From contig JAJHTX010000003.1 of assembly GCA_032164295.1 (NCBI GenBank), positions 1,178,001-1,242,000 on the forward strand: a stretch of 64,000 nucleotides of DNA, read 5' to 3'. This DNA is from Inonotus obliquus (taxonomy: Eukaryota > Basidiomycota > Agaricomycetes > Hymenochaetales > Hymenochaetaceae). Below are positions 1 to 11,296 of this stretch, piece by piece. A program made the position numbers and the translations under genes. Below the pieces are notes generated by a model that was not told the DNA's origin, did no database searches, and saw only the letters and a list, made by a program, of their open reading frames with translations. Within the stretch, counting starts at the first letter, position 1. The number at the start of each line of letters is the position of its first letter.

Positions 1-1498
1 CTGATAACATCACAGAGGTTCTGAGGACGGACAAGCTTGGGACACACAGATGAACCGGTTCTATTAGGTTATCGGACTTGTCACAAGAATCTATAGAATG
101 ATCCATAAATCATTGAATATACTTTGCAGACCTAGCTTATTGAGCTCTACCCGGGGCATCTCTGCGAACTCTGCGGATCTATGCCAATTAGTAAGCATGA
201 ACTCCGACGGATTTCCGCCTGCCACTATCTCAGCAGTCGGAGCAAGACCTCCGCGTCCTAAAGTTGCGAAATTGGGACAGGAACAACGGATCGGGAATCG
301 GTAGCTACGATTATCGAGAAGACCTGTCCCCATCGTGATTCGGTTTGAGCTTACAAGAATGGAAGTATGAGACGGAGAGATGTGTCGATATGAAAGATGC
401 AGTGAACAAGCTTTGGGCACGAAGATACAGCCTTTCTACATGACAGTTGCCCGATCTCAGGCTAAAGATGAGATTCGAAACTAAAACATGAGATGAGCTA
501 GTGTAACCCCAAAATAACTGAGAACCGACGCACAGTATGTTGCAACAAATGCATAGTCGGCACGAGGAGAGCGAGAAAGAAATGGAAGCTAGAAAGTGAA
601 AGTTTCGCTTCCGCTCATTACACATCCTTATGCAAAGAGGGGGTCGAAGGGGAGAACTACTGTTCTATGAGTAATCGAACACGCAATACAGCAACCTCAA
701 GTTGCATTCGATAAAACGCAGATCAGTAATGGTGGCTTTGAATGGTAGCGAATCAATCCCAGGACACGCCGTTCAGTCGTGGAAAACTGGTTAACCTCCT
801 ATTCCCACACGCTGACGGAATAGAAGTACGGTAAGTCTCCTTCTTCGGAGACTGCGCCGATGAATATATCGGATTACTGTATTGGATCCTGGTAAATGGT
901 GTTCGATCACGACATGTCAACAAACACACGTGTTGGACGAAGAACATCGGGCGGGAAGAAGATTGTATGAAGTCTGAGTCTGCACCACATTAATAGAACA
1001 AGTACACTGCACAAGCATGCCTGGGAAAAGCATTCCATCCACGCACGTTGTCCCTATTTCACTGCGCCATATTCTACGAACAGGCACTGCGTTAACGTTC
1101 ACATAAACCCGATTGGTTACCACTGAATAGCGCGTTCCTGACTGGCTGCTGCAATACCTGGCCAATGGCGCTCATTGCCATCTCGAACCTGTACCTAATA
1201 AGTGCCGTAGGTCGTAATCACTCGCCGGACTGACGAGGAGGCTCTCGACGCTATAGGAAGAGAGCAGATCCTCCACAGAAAATGACGAGCCTGATATTCG
1301 TTGTTAGAAGCGGAAATAACACCGATCAAGCCGGGAAGCATGTCCGTACTTGCAGCTGTCTGTTCCTTTTCCTCCTCTTCGATGGACTCGCGTAGGGATG
1401 TGTCAGTGGCCGGAGCCGTGTGGTGGGGTAAGTCCCCGCCTGATCAAGCCAGCGAATCAAGATTGTTAAGGGTCAAGTCTCAGAATCATTGCATCATT
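1..1498. other. no confidently recognised gene
   Basis: Only short overlapping open frames on both strands, none with a recognisable family signature. One stretch on the minus strand, about 1195-1435, is open, acidic and serine-rich. It could be an extra 3' exon of the transcription factor whose likely stop is at 1499, if the intron there has an unusual GTTAGA donor. Confidence 0.4.
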
Positions 1499-4400
1499 CT
1501 AACCTGTGTATCTACGAAGTATCCCTTTGTCTGGTAAAGAGATGAAGGTTTTGATTGCTTTGGAATTGGCATCGATGCGCGGTAGCCCGAGGCCTGAGAC
1601 CCGACCTCAAGTATCAGCGACTTCCCGATAATTGCAGCATATTGATTGCCGTCAGACAAGACGCGAGGTCGTAGTCCCACTTACCCGTCACGCGTTGTTC
1701 TAGAATATTCAGAACGTACGCTATACCCGCCCAATACTGCTCCATTCTCTGAAGTGCCTTCGTCAGGATCGTTAGATTTTGCCTTGCCATGGAGCTCATA
1801 AACTGTTCGGCCGAAGGAGGTTCATTCGTCTCAGCTGGAAAGGCAGCAGAAGGACGGGAACCTTGAACAGGGGAATTCCGCTTGATCTCGTAGAGGAACG
1901 CAAGGCTATAATTGAGTAAGCATCGCGCAAGATTAAAAACCGATAAAATAGCGTACCATGCGACAAAAATGGGCTGAACACTGAAGGGATTACCGAGCTT
2001 TAAATTGTATGACGCCATGCTGAGAGAGATGCGAGGTCTGAAAAAGTAAATGGCTTACATAAGCTCTCGACGAGAAAAGGTCCGCAAAGACCAAACACTC
2101 GCTGATGTTTCGCGAGCTTGAGACCGATAGCCTCATGGAGCGGTGCATTGTTTGAGTAATTTGTGTGTGGATACCGGATGGGCTTAAGGTCAACTCTGGG
2201 TGGTATACGAGCGCCATAACCGCGTTCGTCCACAAGTGGAGGGTCAAAAAGGAACCCTACAGATCTCAATTCAGCACCGACAATAACAATGAACGTCAAT
2301 TGACGAGATGTTCACCCCATGACCACGCGATTCTTGGTGCCTGAAGTTATCTACGTTCCATTTCATTGTTTCGGGGAGACTGTCGTAGAATTGCACCAGT
2401 TGTGTTTGTAGACTGCTCAGAACGTCTGGATTAACTTCATTCGAACCAACGAGTGTCCGCGGCCGCCCTCGCTGTCCGTTGAGAGCCGTAGAAATGCGTC
2501 CGATTAGTACCATGGCTTGAACGAGATACTGGAAGGGGACGGGTTCGACAGGCTCGTGAACAGAGGGTTCTGTGTTTCGTGCAGGATCAGGAAAGAAGTC
2601 TTCATCTTGTGGTAACGGGATTTCAACGACGTCCTCCGGGATGGAAGCCGGTCGACCAGTAGAAAAAGAGATGATGCGATCCTAGAAAACGTTGAGAATA
2701 TTGTAGCATCTGATAGTAACGACCATCGCAACTGTTACGAATAAACTCCAGAAAAGTAGGCGCGTCCGAACGACATGTCCTCTTGATTCATAGAGTTCAG
2801 AAATCTGAAAATTGCTAAGCCTCAGCACGTTAATCGTCGTCTTGACTATCGACCAAACCTCATGCAAGCCAAGGTCGAACGACATTCGAAATGCCATTCT
2901 GCATGTCCTGTCAGTTTGGCTAGGCTCGGAGCAATTCGTAAATAAAGTCTCACCCAGAATATTGCTTTTCAAAGAACATTCAGTAATCGTTTTGAGGATT
3001 GTGGAAAGTACGGAAAGAACTTACCCATAATGCGGCCTCAGAGTTCTATTCACAAAGCTATTATCACCATGTGGAATAGTGTTAAGTATATTCCTTACTT
3101 GTCCATAACAAGCCCACGCCAAGAGTAGGAGTCCCGTGACAGTGTCATGTGCCGGTAAATGCAACAGAGGGACGATAAGTTCTTGCGCTTTCGATATAAA
3201 CGGAGCACAGGCCTGGAGAGAAATATGAAACGAGTAAGAAAAATGTTAGTTATTAGATTACTCTGGTCTTACTTCTGCCGCCCTGCCTTCCGTTCCAGGA
3301 TGAAACCTCCAAACGTCTCCTATATTAGCAAGAACTACATAGCAGACATAAAAAGAAAGCTAATTACCTAGCAGCAACAGCACAGACACCTTATAGATGC
3401 AACTTCCTTAGAAAATGTGGAACGTGATGAGCAGGAGACTGCCACCTACAATTCATCAGGAATGCAGATATTGTCTTAGTTTCAAGTCTCTCGTTAAAGC
3501 GGCGCCTGCTAATGCTAGGAAAGTGTTGGCTCATGGTACGAAAGAACGTGTCAATGAGAGGGGGGTGCACGCTTGGGAGCGGCATGCTGCTATCATCGAA
3601 CAACTCGTCAGGCCACGGGGGAGCAGGAACTTCTTTCTGATCACTGGGAACAGGGGCACTTGAAGCAATCTGAGGACGTGGTAGTAGCTTCAGTGAGATG
3701 CGGTTGATCCCTGGGCTGTTGACAGATTGAGGTGAGGTGATCAATGGTACTCGGCCCGAGAAGAAGCAACGAGCGGACGTACTGAATTGCTGTAGAGCCC
3801 GCCTATCAAGAAGATCTGTATAAAGCCGTCCTGTGTACGTGAGAAATGAAAGCTTACCAGTCGGTAGTAATACAGTTCTAAATCCTCTTTAGTATCGGGA
3901 TCACCTTCAACAAAAGCGGTATGCGATTCAAGGGCACGCATGAGCTGCTCATTCGAAGCAGCCGGAACTCCCGTAGCAGCAAGAAGATCAGATGCAGCTT
4001 CTGCGGATAGAGGATCAAGATCAGTACCCATGGTAGTTGTACTTGAAGAGGGATCCTGTGGTGGCCAGATGTAGGCAGGATTACCAGGCGGTGCTGTGTG
4101 CTCCCATTGTCTGATTGAAGGCGCGTATTGTGCCATAGGCATAGTAGAGCCATGTCCCATTGTATTATTGTACGTCTAAATTTCCGTGTGAGCATTTCAT
4201 GTAAGTGCTGGGAAGCAGTACTGCATACCCAAGGTGTCGGAATATGGCCATCCTGGTGGTGTTGACGCGTGAAAGAAGAAACTTGCTCCGACGAAGAAGC
4301 TAAATTTGTCCGTCCTCTTTCAGCATGAGCTACTGCAGCAGCAGCCTCCCGCTCAAGGCGTTCTGCCTCCTCCATCTCCTTTCTCGTCCGCTTCCTCTTT

Positions 4401-4700
4401 CGCCCTTCTGGCCTTGGAATGCGGTACATTATTAGTCACCGACTATTCAGCTGCAGCAAAAAAACAAGATACTGACCATTGGCATTCTACATCAGCATTT
4501 TCGCATGACCTGCAGCGCGGATGTGTCCCAGAACAACGCGCCCTCTTTGCCCTGCAGCGAAGACACGCAAGGGGGACGCGCCGCTCCTTCTCCTTCGCGT
4601 CCGAGGTAGCAAGTGCACCTGCGCTGGGAGACCGCTGGTCCGAGGCATGTCCATGGCTGACCGAGCTTTCCGGGGATGACACGCTAGTTGAATTGTACAT
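1499..4700 (-). CDS. Zn2Cys6 fungal-specific transcription factor
   Basis: Predicted nuclear DNA-binding regulator. The start ATG at 4700 is followed after about 40 residues by a Zn2Cys6 binuclear cluster, CLRCRAKRARC followed by the second cysteine triplet (CRSC...C). A basic KRKRTRKEMEEAERLER segment after the first intron resembles the linker and coiled-coil region. Further exons give the fungal_trans domain, including an RMAFRMSFDLGLHE segment around 2870 that is typical of its core. A C-terminal exon reads TFISLPDKGILRRYTG and then a stop at 1499, an ending I recognise from basidiomycete members of this family. There are at least seven short introns. The gene sits next to a transporter, an aldolase and oxidoreductases, so it is the natural candidate for a pathway-specific regulator; that role is inference. 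The true 3' end could extend to about 1195. Confidence 0.85.
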
Positions 4701-5210
4701 TGCAATGCCAGTGAGTTGTCGTGTAAGTTAATGTGCAAGTGAAGAACAGTGCAAAGACTGCTGTATCAAGCGACACAAATATGGATCCATGGCGTCACCT
4801 GACTTCCCATAACTAAATAGACTTGATTGGCTTTTTACGTAATATTACTGCTTCTCTCATTTCTCGCCTCTCAGGGGCGTTTGGGTTGCTGCCGGTTGTT
4901 ATACACGTTCAGATAGCATATTCGACAGCGCGCAATGGATCAATGGATGAACTTCTCGCTATCCGCTACCATTCGGCAAGCATTCCTTTCGCACGTCCCT
5001 ACATTTCGGCGATTCCAACTGCTGTATTGATCCCACAAACTTACTGGCACCTATACATCGCCTCATCCAACCATTCGGCGAGAAGCAACACAAACATGTC
5101 AGATTCGTCATCATAGGCGAGAAGTAATATGTATGCATGGATATGCGTCATGCGAGCCTTCTTGGTAACACGTAAGAACAATAGATAGAAAATTTAACAA
5201 AGTCTACGAG
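4701..5210. promoter_or_regulatory. intergenic, upstream region of the transcription factor
   Basis: This 510-bp gap lies between the start of the minus-strand regulator and the stop of the minus-strand MFS gene, so it should carry the regulator's promoter. No specific operator was identified. Confidence 0.4.
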
Positions 5211-7066
5211 TCACATATCCCCTTCCTTCTCGGTATCGGGTGTACCCGCAACGCTCCTGCCGGCTTGGGTGTCGAGCGCACGATATGGATACTCAATCGT
5301 AAGGTAACGGACGATCTGAGCGGCAACCGCGAGAAGAGCGAGAAACGCGCTAACATCAGTTCGGCCGAAAGGAGGCGGTGAAGTCAGATTCCCTCCGCTT
5401 CTTCGCATGATAATGGAAGCGGGAGAACGCACGTTGTAGTGGAGAACCCTGGCACGTAGCGTGGTGCATCTTTAGAAGGCCATAAGAACGATCCATACAT
5501 CGAAGCACTGTTTCCGAGCGAGTTTACGACAGCGATTGCCACTGCTCTCTTCTCCGCAGGATGCGTTATGACTTTGGAAACCCATAACAGGGTTAGCGGA
5601 CAGGCGGCGTACACCGCTCCGACACCAAAACACAGGAATGCATACTTAACCTTGTTGTTATTGACAGCCACAGCTAGTAGAAAGCTTAGTGCATTTCATC
5701 CGAAGGAGTCATTCAGAACGGTAAGCGAACGTACTAATGATGAACGATACGAAAGCGATAGTGGCCGCGAGAGTGATGTAGTTTCCTCGCTCCTTGCGAT
5801 ACGAAAGCGATAGTGGCCGCGAGAGTGATGTAGTTTCCTCGCTCCTTGCGGTAGTCGGAGATGAAGCAGAACGCAAGAATCCCAACAAAGGCGACAGCGT
5901 AAACCGGAATTGTCATATATTGCAACATGTATCCCTGATACCCGAGCTGTCCGACCAATGCTAGTTCAGAGAGTCAGTACACAATAAGGGAAGAAGATAC
6001 TACACCTACTCGGTACGAAGTACTGGATCGTCTGCGATCCCGTAGAGAGCATATACATAAAGGAAAGGCACCATGTCCGCCAATCCCTGAGTGCAGATTT
6101 CAGTGCTTCCGAATGACTCGGACGAGCGCCCCCCTCTGCACCGGAAGACGCGATGCCATCAGACTTGAGACGTGCAAGCGCGAGCTCTCTCTCTTCTGAG
6201 GAAAGCCACCGCGTCGTCGTGGGCCAATCAGGTAGTATCATCCATGTAAAGAGACCCGCGAAAGAGCTTGCTACTCCCTCGATGAGTAGTAGCCAGCGCC
6301 ACCCAGCAAGCCCACGCGCTCCGTCCATATTGTCTATAATAATACCGGCGAGCAAGCCGGAGAACGCGCCGGAAACCGCCGTGGCTGTATAGTAGAAGGA
6401 GTAGCGACGCGCAAGTTCGTGCATCTTGTACCAGGACGACAGGTAAAATGCCACACCTGGCGCAAACGCGGCTTCCGCAACTCCGAGGCAGAAGCGAACT
6501 GCTGCGATCTGGGTCCAATTTTTCCCGGCAGCCATGCTTGCAGCTACAGCACCCCAGAAGAAGCAGATAGCAGATAAGCTTTAAACTCGTCAGAATCTGG
6601 TAGACGATATTTTCGCGATATGGTGAGGCTCACAAAATGGAAGGTCGCACGCGAGAAAGAATCATATTTGCAGGCACCCCGAAGATCACATAGCTAATGA
6701 AGAACACTAGTAAAATGACAGAATATTGCTAAGGGAAGCTTTGCGTTAGAGACGTTTGCTGAGTGGGTTCAAGAAACTGCTGACATTAGACGTTAGGTTT
6801 AGGTCTACTTCCATGCCACCGCTTTTGGCATTACCTATGTTTGCGCGGTCAAGATACGAGAGTGTGTATAGGACCCAAACAGTCGGTACCTGTGACCAAA
6901 CATCGATAAGCCACTTGATCGCAATTGTAAGGGGAAGTCGACAAACGATATGTAAGTCCATTCTGCGTACAAGCTTCTTCTCAGCCTCAGAGCCTGGCTG
7001 ATATTCCTCCATTCTGACATCGTCAGCGCTACTGCGCCATTCCTCGTCGGTCTTGGTAGAGCCCAT
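5211..7066 (-). CDS. MFS transporter, Dal5/allantoate-permease (anion:cation symporter) type; reading frame disrupted
   Basis: Plasma-membrane solute importer of the major facilitator superfamily. The start ATG is at 7066. The N-terminal cytoplasmic part carries the motif RRMDLHI, followed by the family signature LSYLDRANIGNAK in TM1. Later exons give FISYVIFGVPANM, VRFCLGVAEAAFAPGVAFYL (TM4) and GWRWLLLIEG before the central loop. The C-terminal half includes FISDYRKERGNY and a PRYVPG segment before the last membrane span. The Dal5/TNA1 group carries organic anions such as allantoate, nicotinate and some acid sugars. A 52-bp direct duplication at 5747-5850 lies inside an exon of the C-terminal half and shifts the frame, so the sequence as given would not encode a full transporter. 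Its position between a regulator and catabolic enzymes suggests uptake of their substrate. Confidence 0.85.
5747..5850. repeat. perfect 52-bp tandem duplication within the MFS gene
   Basis: Bases 5747-5798 are repeated exactly at 5799-5850. The unit length is not a multiple of three (52 = 17x3+1). In the minus-strand reading it encodes RKERGNYITLAATIAFV once in frame and then a second time out of frame. No AGGT is present in the unit, so simple intron creation by duplication does not rescue the frame. Confidence 0.95.
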
Positions 7067-8385
7067 GATCGCCTCGCGGAGCGACTACCCAGGCGATAAT
7101 GGGAGATGTAAAGGCAAACTGGGGAGAAATATCATATCCTGACTTCGCCTTTTTATCTCTTTCAATTACCGAGTTACATACAACCATCCTTGGGCTTGTC
7201 AGGGGTGAGCGCAGACATCAACAGACTTTACCGCATCGAATGCCACACTCCACATTCTCCTATAAGCTTTTGATTCAGCGGAAGTGTGAATGGTTGTTGC
7301 TATAGACGACAAACAATCTTTCTTCCGCATCTTCCGCATTCGGGTATCACGTGACTCATATGTGGACATGTGATGAGAAACCGGAACGATATACTTCCGT
7401 GAGGACCACCGTCCCATATACTAACACTTACATTCTCTTGCCAGACTGATGTTGAGATAATCTCGGTAACTTTACCATATGAAATCAAGGCAAGTTCTCA
7501 CTCCCGGGTATTCATGCTTGGCGAGCTATTCGTTGCTCGGCGCTGATTGGATACCCGAACCTCCGTGTCTCAAGTCTGGATTCAGACTTCAGCCTCGATT
7601 TTCAAGACTACTCACCTCCCAAATAACCCGCGTTGGCACAAGGTCATCGGAGCAAACCTGGTTGTTCAAACACCTGCTTCTCATCTGTCCATCTCAATTT
7701 TCTCAATACTTGGATTGTATGGTGTTCGAGCGCTGTGACTCGGTGGAACATAGACCGTTATAGCTCCTCATACCCCGTGCTACGATCTCTTGATCTACTT
7801 AATATAGTGTTGTTCAAGGGAAAGGCCGACCCTATCCATGAAATCTCGCTAAAACTCTGACGACAGCATTACGGGGTCAATCTGATATTCAGGAAGGTGT
7901 AATGGTGGGTAATCAGTATCGAAGATGTCTTAACGAGGATGATGATTCTGCAGTTCTCCCTCGAATGATCGCCGAAGCGCAATGAGCCATGCGCCTGTCT
8001 CATGGCTGTACGTATAATTGCGAAGCCCTGCGTAAACGCAGAGTCTCCGAGCTTATTAGTCCGATCGTAGATCAATATTCCTATCCTCGATTCCCTTCTG
8101 GACCTCGACTTCCGGGGCTAGGCTGTATGGGAAGGCTTGTCCTAAGAACTCAAAATGCATACAGCCTTGATCCACCTCGCCTTACCGCAGCCGAAGAAGC
8201 TTCACCTCAGAATTCACTTACACGCCGTTGTCTTGCCGATCCCGTCCGCGTAGGAAGTCGAGTGAGTCATTGATTCGGTTTCGCTATCCTCCGCGAAGGC
8301 TGACCGGCATCGCACGCAATTCATATCATTGATATATGTATTCCTAACAATCATATTGCTTCCTGCCTTAGCTGGTAGTGTTTCC
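7067..8385. other. intergenic, nothing recognised
   Basis: About 1.3 kb between the MFS start and the aldolase stop. Several open frames of 60-100 codons exist but they switch frames and have no family signature. The part next to 7066 should hold the MFS promoter. Confidence 0.4.
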
Positions 8386-9484
8386 TTACGCTTTGCCCGT
8401 AGATCCGAATAGATCAAAGAAGCGTTCGCACGTAGATGCAAAGACCTCGGTGCTTTCTTCCACAGCATCGGGAAATGGTTTGTTCTGCAATCCAGATACG
8501 AGGGACCTAACATAAGGGTCGCGGCCCCAGCTATTCACGTTGATCTTGCTTATTCCGTTCGCGATGCATTCTGTAAAGAGTGAGTCGGGCAGCTCATCGG
8601 TCCCATGGAGACACAGTGGGACGTTGCCATTGAAGCGCGAGCGAAGATCCTTCAAACTAAGGGATAAACAAAAGTTGCGTCACTCCCGCAGTCCGAAAAT
8701 ACGGGAACTAACGTACATTTCTTGCCGGAAGTTTGGCGGATTGATGTACGATCCATGTAGGTTTCCTATGCTCGGCGACAAGATAGCAGCGCCTGTCTCT
8801 GACATAAACGTATGAGCCTTCTCCGGATTCGTGAGCTTCGCATCTGATATCATGCGCAGCCCGGCTTCTCCACCTTCAAGTCTTCCGAGTTCTACTTCAA
8901 CAGCTACCCCTAGCCTGGCCGCTCTCTCTACAAAAGGCCGGGCAAGTTCTATGTTCTCTTCGTCCGTCTACCAGCCGATCAGTAGATCCCCCGCATCGGA
9001 TAACAAAGGATAACAAACGTCAGCATGGCTCGCATCAACCATGATGCTATCGAATGCTATTCCTCGCTCTGCCAGGCCGAGGGCGAGCTCGATGTGCTCT
9101 GGATCGGTGGCATGGTCTAGGTGGACGGCTATGGGTACAGATGCCTGGCGAGCCCTATCAACATGAAAGGATTATTCGTTATACGCTATGCTCCGTTCGA
9201 GCTAGCTCTGGACACCTCACGAAGCAAGGCAAAACTGGAGGAACGGTCCACCACCGTAAGCGAGAGTGACCGGGAAGCATTGGATGATGGCGGGGCTCCT
9301 CTTGCGTTCAGCGGCTCTCACGAGGCCGATAACCGACTGAGCATCGTAGCTATCGCTAGAGGTTTAATAAACCGGACCTATTAGAGGCGACTAACTTAAC
9401 GCACCAAGTCTGAGCTAGAATGCCATATCCTCCTGCCTCTGCTTTACGCAAAATGCTTAGGGTGAGATTGTCTTCAAGCGTCAT
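8386..9484 (-). CDS. class II ketose-bisphosphate aldolase (fructose/tagatose-bisphosphate aldolase family)
   Basis: Zn-dependent aldolase that cleaves or forms ketose phosphates. The start ATG is at 9484 (MTLEDNLTLSILRKAEAGGYG). Exons then give YDAQSVIGLVRAAERKRSP, followed by the hallmark VPIAVHLDHATDPEH with the catalytic Asp and first Zn-ligand His, and FDSIMVDASHAD. The next exon reads GVAVEVELGRLEGGEAGL and IGNLHGSY (Zn ligand). The last exon has PLCLHGTDELPD (third His) and GISKINVNSW, ending at 8386. This order and these residues match the GatY/KbaY/FbaA fold. There are at least four introns. It starts about 540 bp from a divergent erythronate-dehydrogenase-like gene, so the two probably share a promoter region. 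Substrate is unknown; the context argues for a sugar-acid or inositol breakdown intermediate rather than glycolysis. Confidence 0.88.
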
Positions 9485-10028
9485 GGTGGCAGCAGTGAGA
9501 ACCACACGGATTTCAAATTAATACAGTCCTATTTTACCTAGCCAACGGTTCAGGGTGGAGTACCTGGGAATCACGCACCAGGTCCGGAACAAAGGGGCTG
9601 TGTTGCGGACCAAAAATTGAAGGAAGGAAAAAAATTACACACGTGCGATATTAACTTTTCTCCTTTTTGACACTCGTGCAGGGTTTGATAACTAAGGTAA
9701 GCAACATCGCTAGCAATAGACACAGAAAGTCACACTAACGGCACTTCGAGACTCTTTGCGCCCGGACAAGACAAGCTTGTAGGTCGACAAGCACAAGGAT
9801 AGGGCCGATAACTGGTCCGGCTTCACCAATTGTTCCGAACCTTAGGGATCGATGCCCTAGGTAGAGTAGGGCAAAGGATTGGTCTAATTTGGGGCTGACT
9901 GCATGACAAACGCATGATGTTTACGACCATATATTTAACTAGTCCAGATCTTGTGATACACGGCTCTTGTGGTGTGCTTGTCTACCCACATTCATCCCCT
10001 CAAGCCTGTACTTTTACTTCTACCATCC
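9485..10028. promoter_or_regulatory. bidirectional promoter region between aldolase and erythronate-dehydrogenase-like gene
   Basis: Two divergent starts lie 544 bp apart. CCG/CGG triplets of the kind bound by Zn2Cys6 proteins occur near 9584, 9606, 9817 and 9834. This is suggestive only, because such triplets are common by chance. Confidence 0.4.
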
Positions 10029-11115
10029 ATGTCATCTGACGCATCCGTCGTGCTTATCACCGGTGCAGCTGGGTGGCTGCCCACTATCCTTGCCCGAGAG
10101 TTGCTAAGCGACTCCAGGACACCCAACGTCCGCCTCATCCTCGCCGACGTAATCAAACCCAAGGCTCCAGCTAATGCTAAAGCAGTAACGATCAAAGCAG
10201 ATCTGACTGAGAAGGATGCGGTGGATAGGCTCTTTACGACGGAGTTTGGGGTACCACACACTGTCTATGCTCTCCATGGCATCATGTCGCGCGGATCGGA
10301 AGATAACTTTGATCTCGGACTCAAGGTATGTTCACCTCGCCGGAATACCTTGTGTAGAAACGTTCCAGCCAACGATGCTCCTCAATCGTCAGGTAAACAT
10401 CGACTCAATGCGCTTGCTTCTGGATGCAGCGCGTCATCACGGTGCTGCCGCAGGTCGGCTAATCCAGTTCATCTTCTCATCATCGATTGCCGTTTACGGT
10501 GGTAAACTACCCGACATCATCACACCATCAACAATCGCAATACCAGAGGGTGCATACGGCACCGGTAAGCTCGTCTCCGAACTACTCATAAACGAGTATA
10601 CTCGTCGTGGGTACGTCGACGGACGTATTATGCGCTTACCTACCATCGTGGTTCGTCCTGGTCCACCATCCGCAGCAACGTCCGCATTTATATCAGGAAT
10701 CATTCGTGAACCACTACAAGGCATCGAAGCAGTTTGCCCCATCGGAACCTCGTTAGACTCCCCTGAGCTTGACCTCGCTGCGTGGCTCGCTTCTCCGGAA
10801 ACGACAATAAAGAACTTTATTCAAGCGAAGCATGTTCCCACGGAGAAGTTCTTACCGTATTCACGTGTCGTTTATTTACCAGGGTTTACCGCGACTGTAA
10901 GAGACGAACTCGAAGCGCTGCGGAAAGTCGCTGGACCGGATGCTCTCAAACTTGTCAAATTTGAAGATAACCCGATGAATCGTCGTATTGTAAGCTCCTG
11001 GCCTGCAAAATTTGATATTTCTTACCCGCTCAGTTTGGGGTTTGTCGTGGATGAGGGCGGAATGGTCCCTATTGTCGAACGATTCAAGAAAGCAGTTGGG
11101 GAAGGAAGGGCGTAG
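10029..11115 (+). CDS. extended SDR, D-erythronate dehydrogenase (DenD)-like
   Basis: NAD-dependent sugar-acid dehydrogenase of the extended short-chain (epimerase-like) family. Two exons, about 10029-10325 and 10393-11115, joined at GLK/VNIDSM, give about 339 residues, normal for the family. The N-terminal nucleotide-binding motif is TGAAGWLP, where the third glycine of the usual GxxGxxG is Pro. The catalytic region shows FIFSSSIAVYGG (Ser) and EGAYGTGKLVSELL (YxxxK). RLPTIVVRPGPPSAATSAF is the segment typical of DenD proteins. In bacteria DenD oxidises D-erythronate in the tetronate pathway. Here it lies head-to-head with a class II aldolase and tail-to-tail with myo-inositol oxygenase, which supports a role in acid-sugar catabolism. 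The exact substrate is inference. Confidence 0.85.
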
Positions 11116-11296
11116 AACGTTTACAGGTTATATTTAGGGGAGGTGGAGACAATAGGACTCAGTAAGTAGCCTACCATGTTCTTTGTGTTCTGAACTATTG
11201 CTTTTTTTGTAGCAGATAAGAATATTGTCTATGGCTTATTATACAGACAGACGCATTCGGCACGAAGCAATCATTACATACTTCTACGACAACCTT

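Noticed and set aside
5747..5850. Idea that the 52-bp duplication created a new intron
   Set aside because: The repeat unit contains no AGGT or suitable donor/acceptor pair that would remove exactly one copy.
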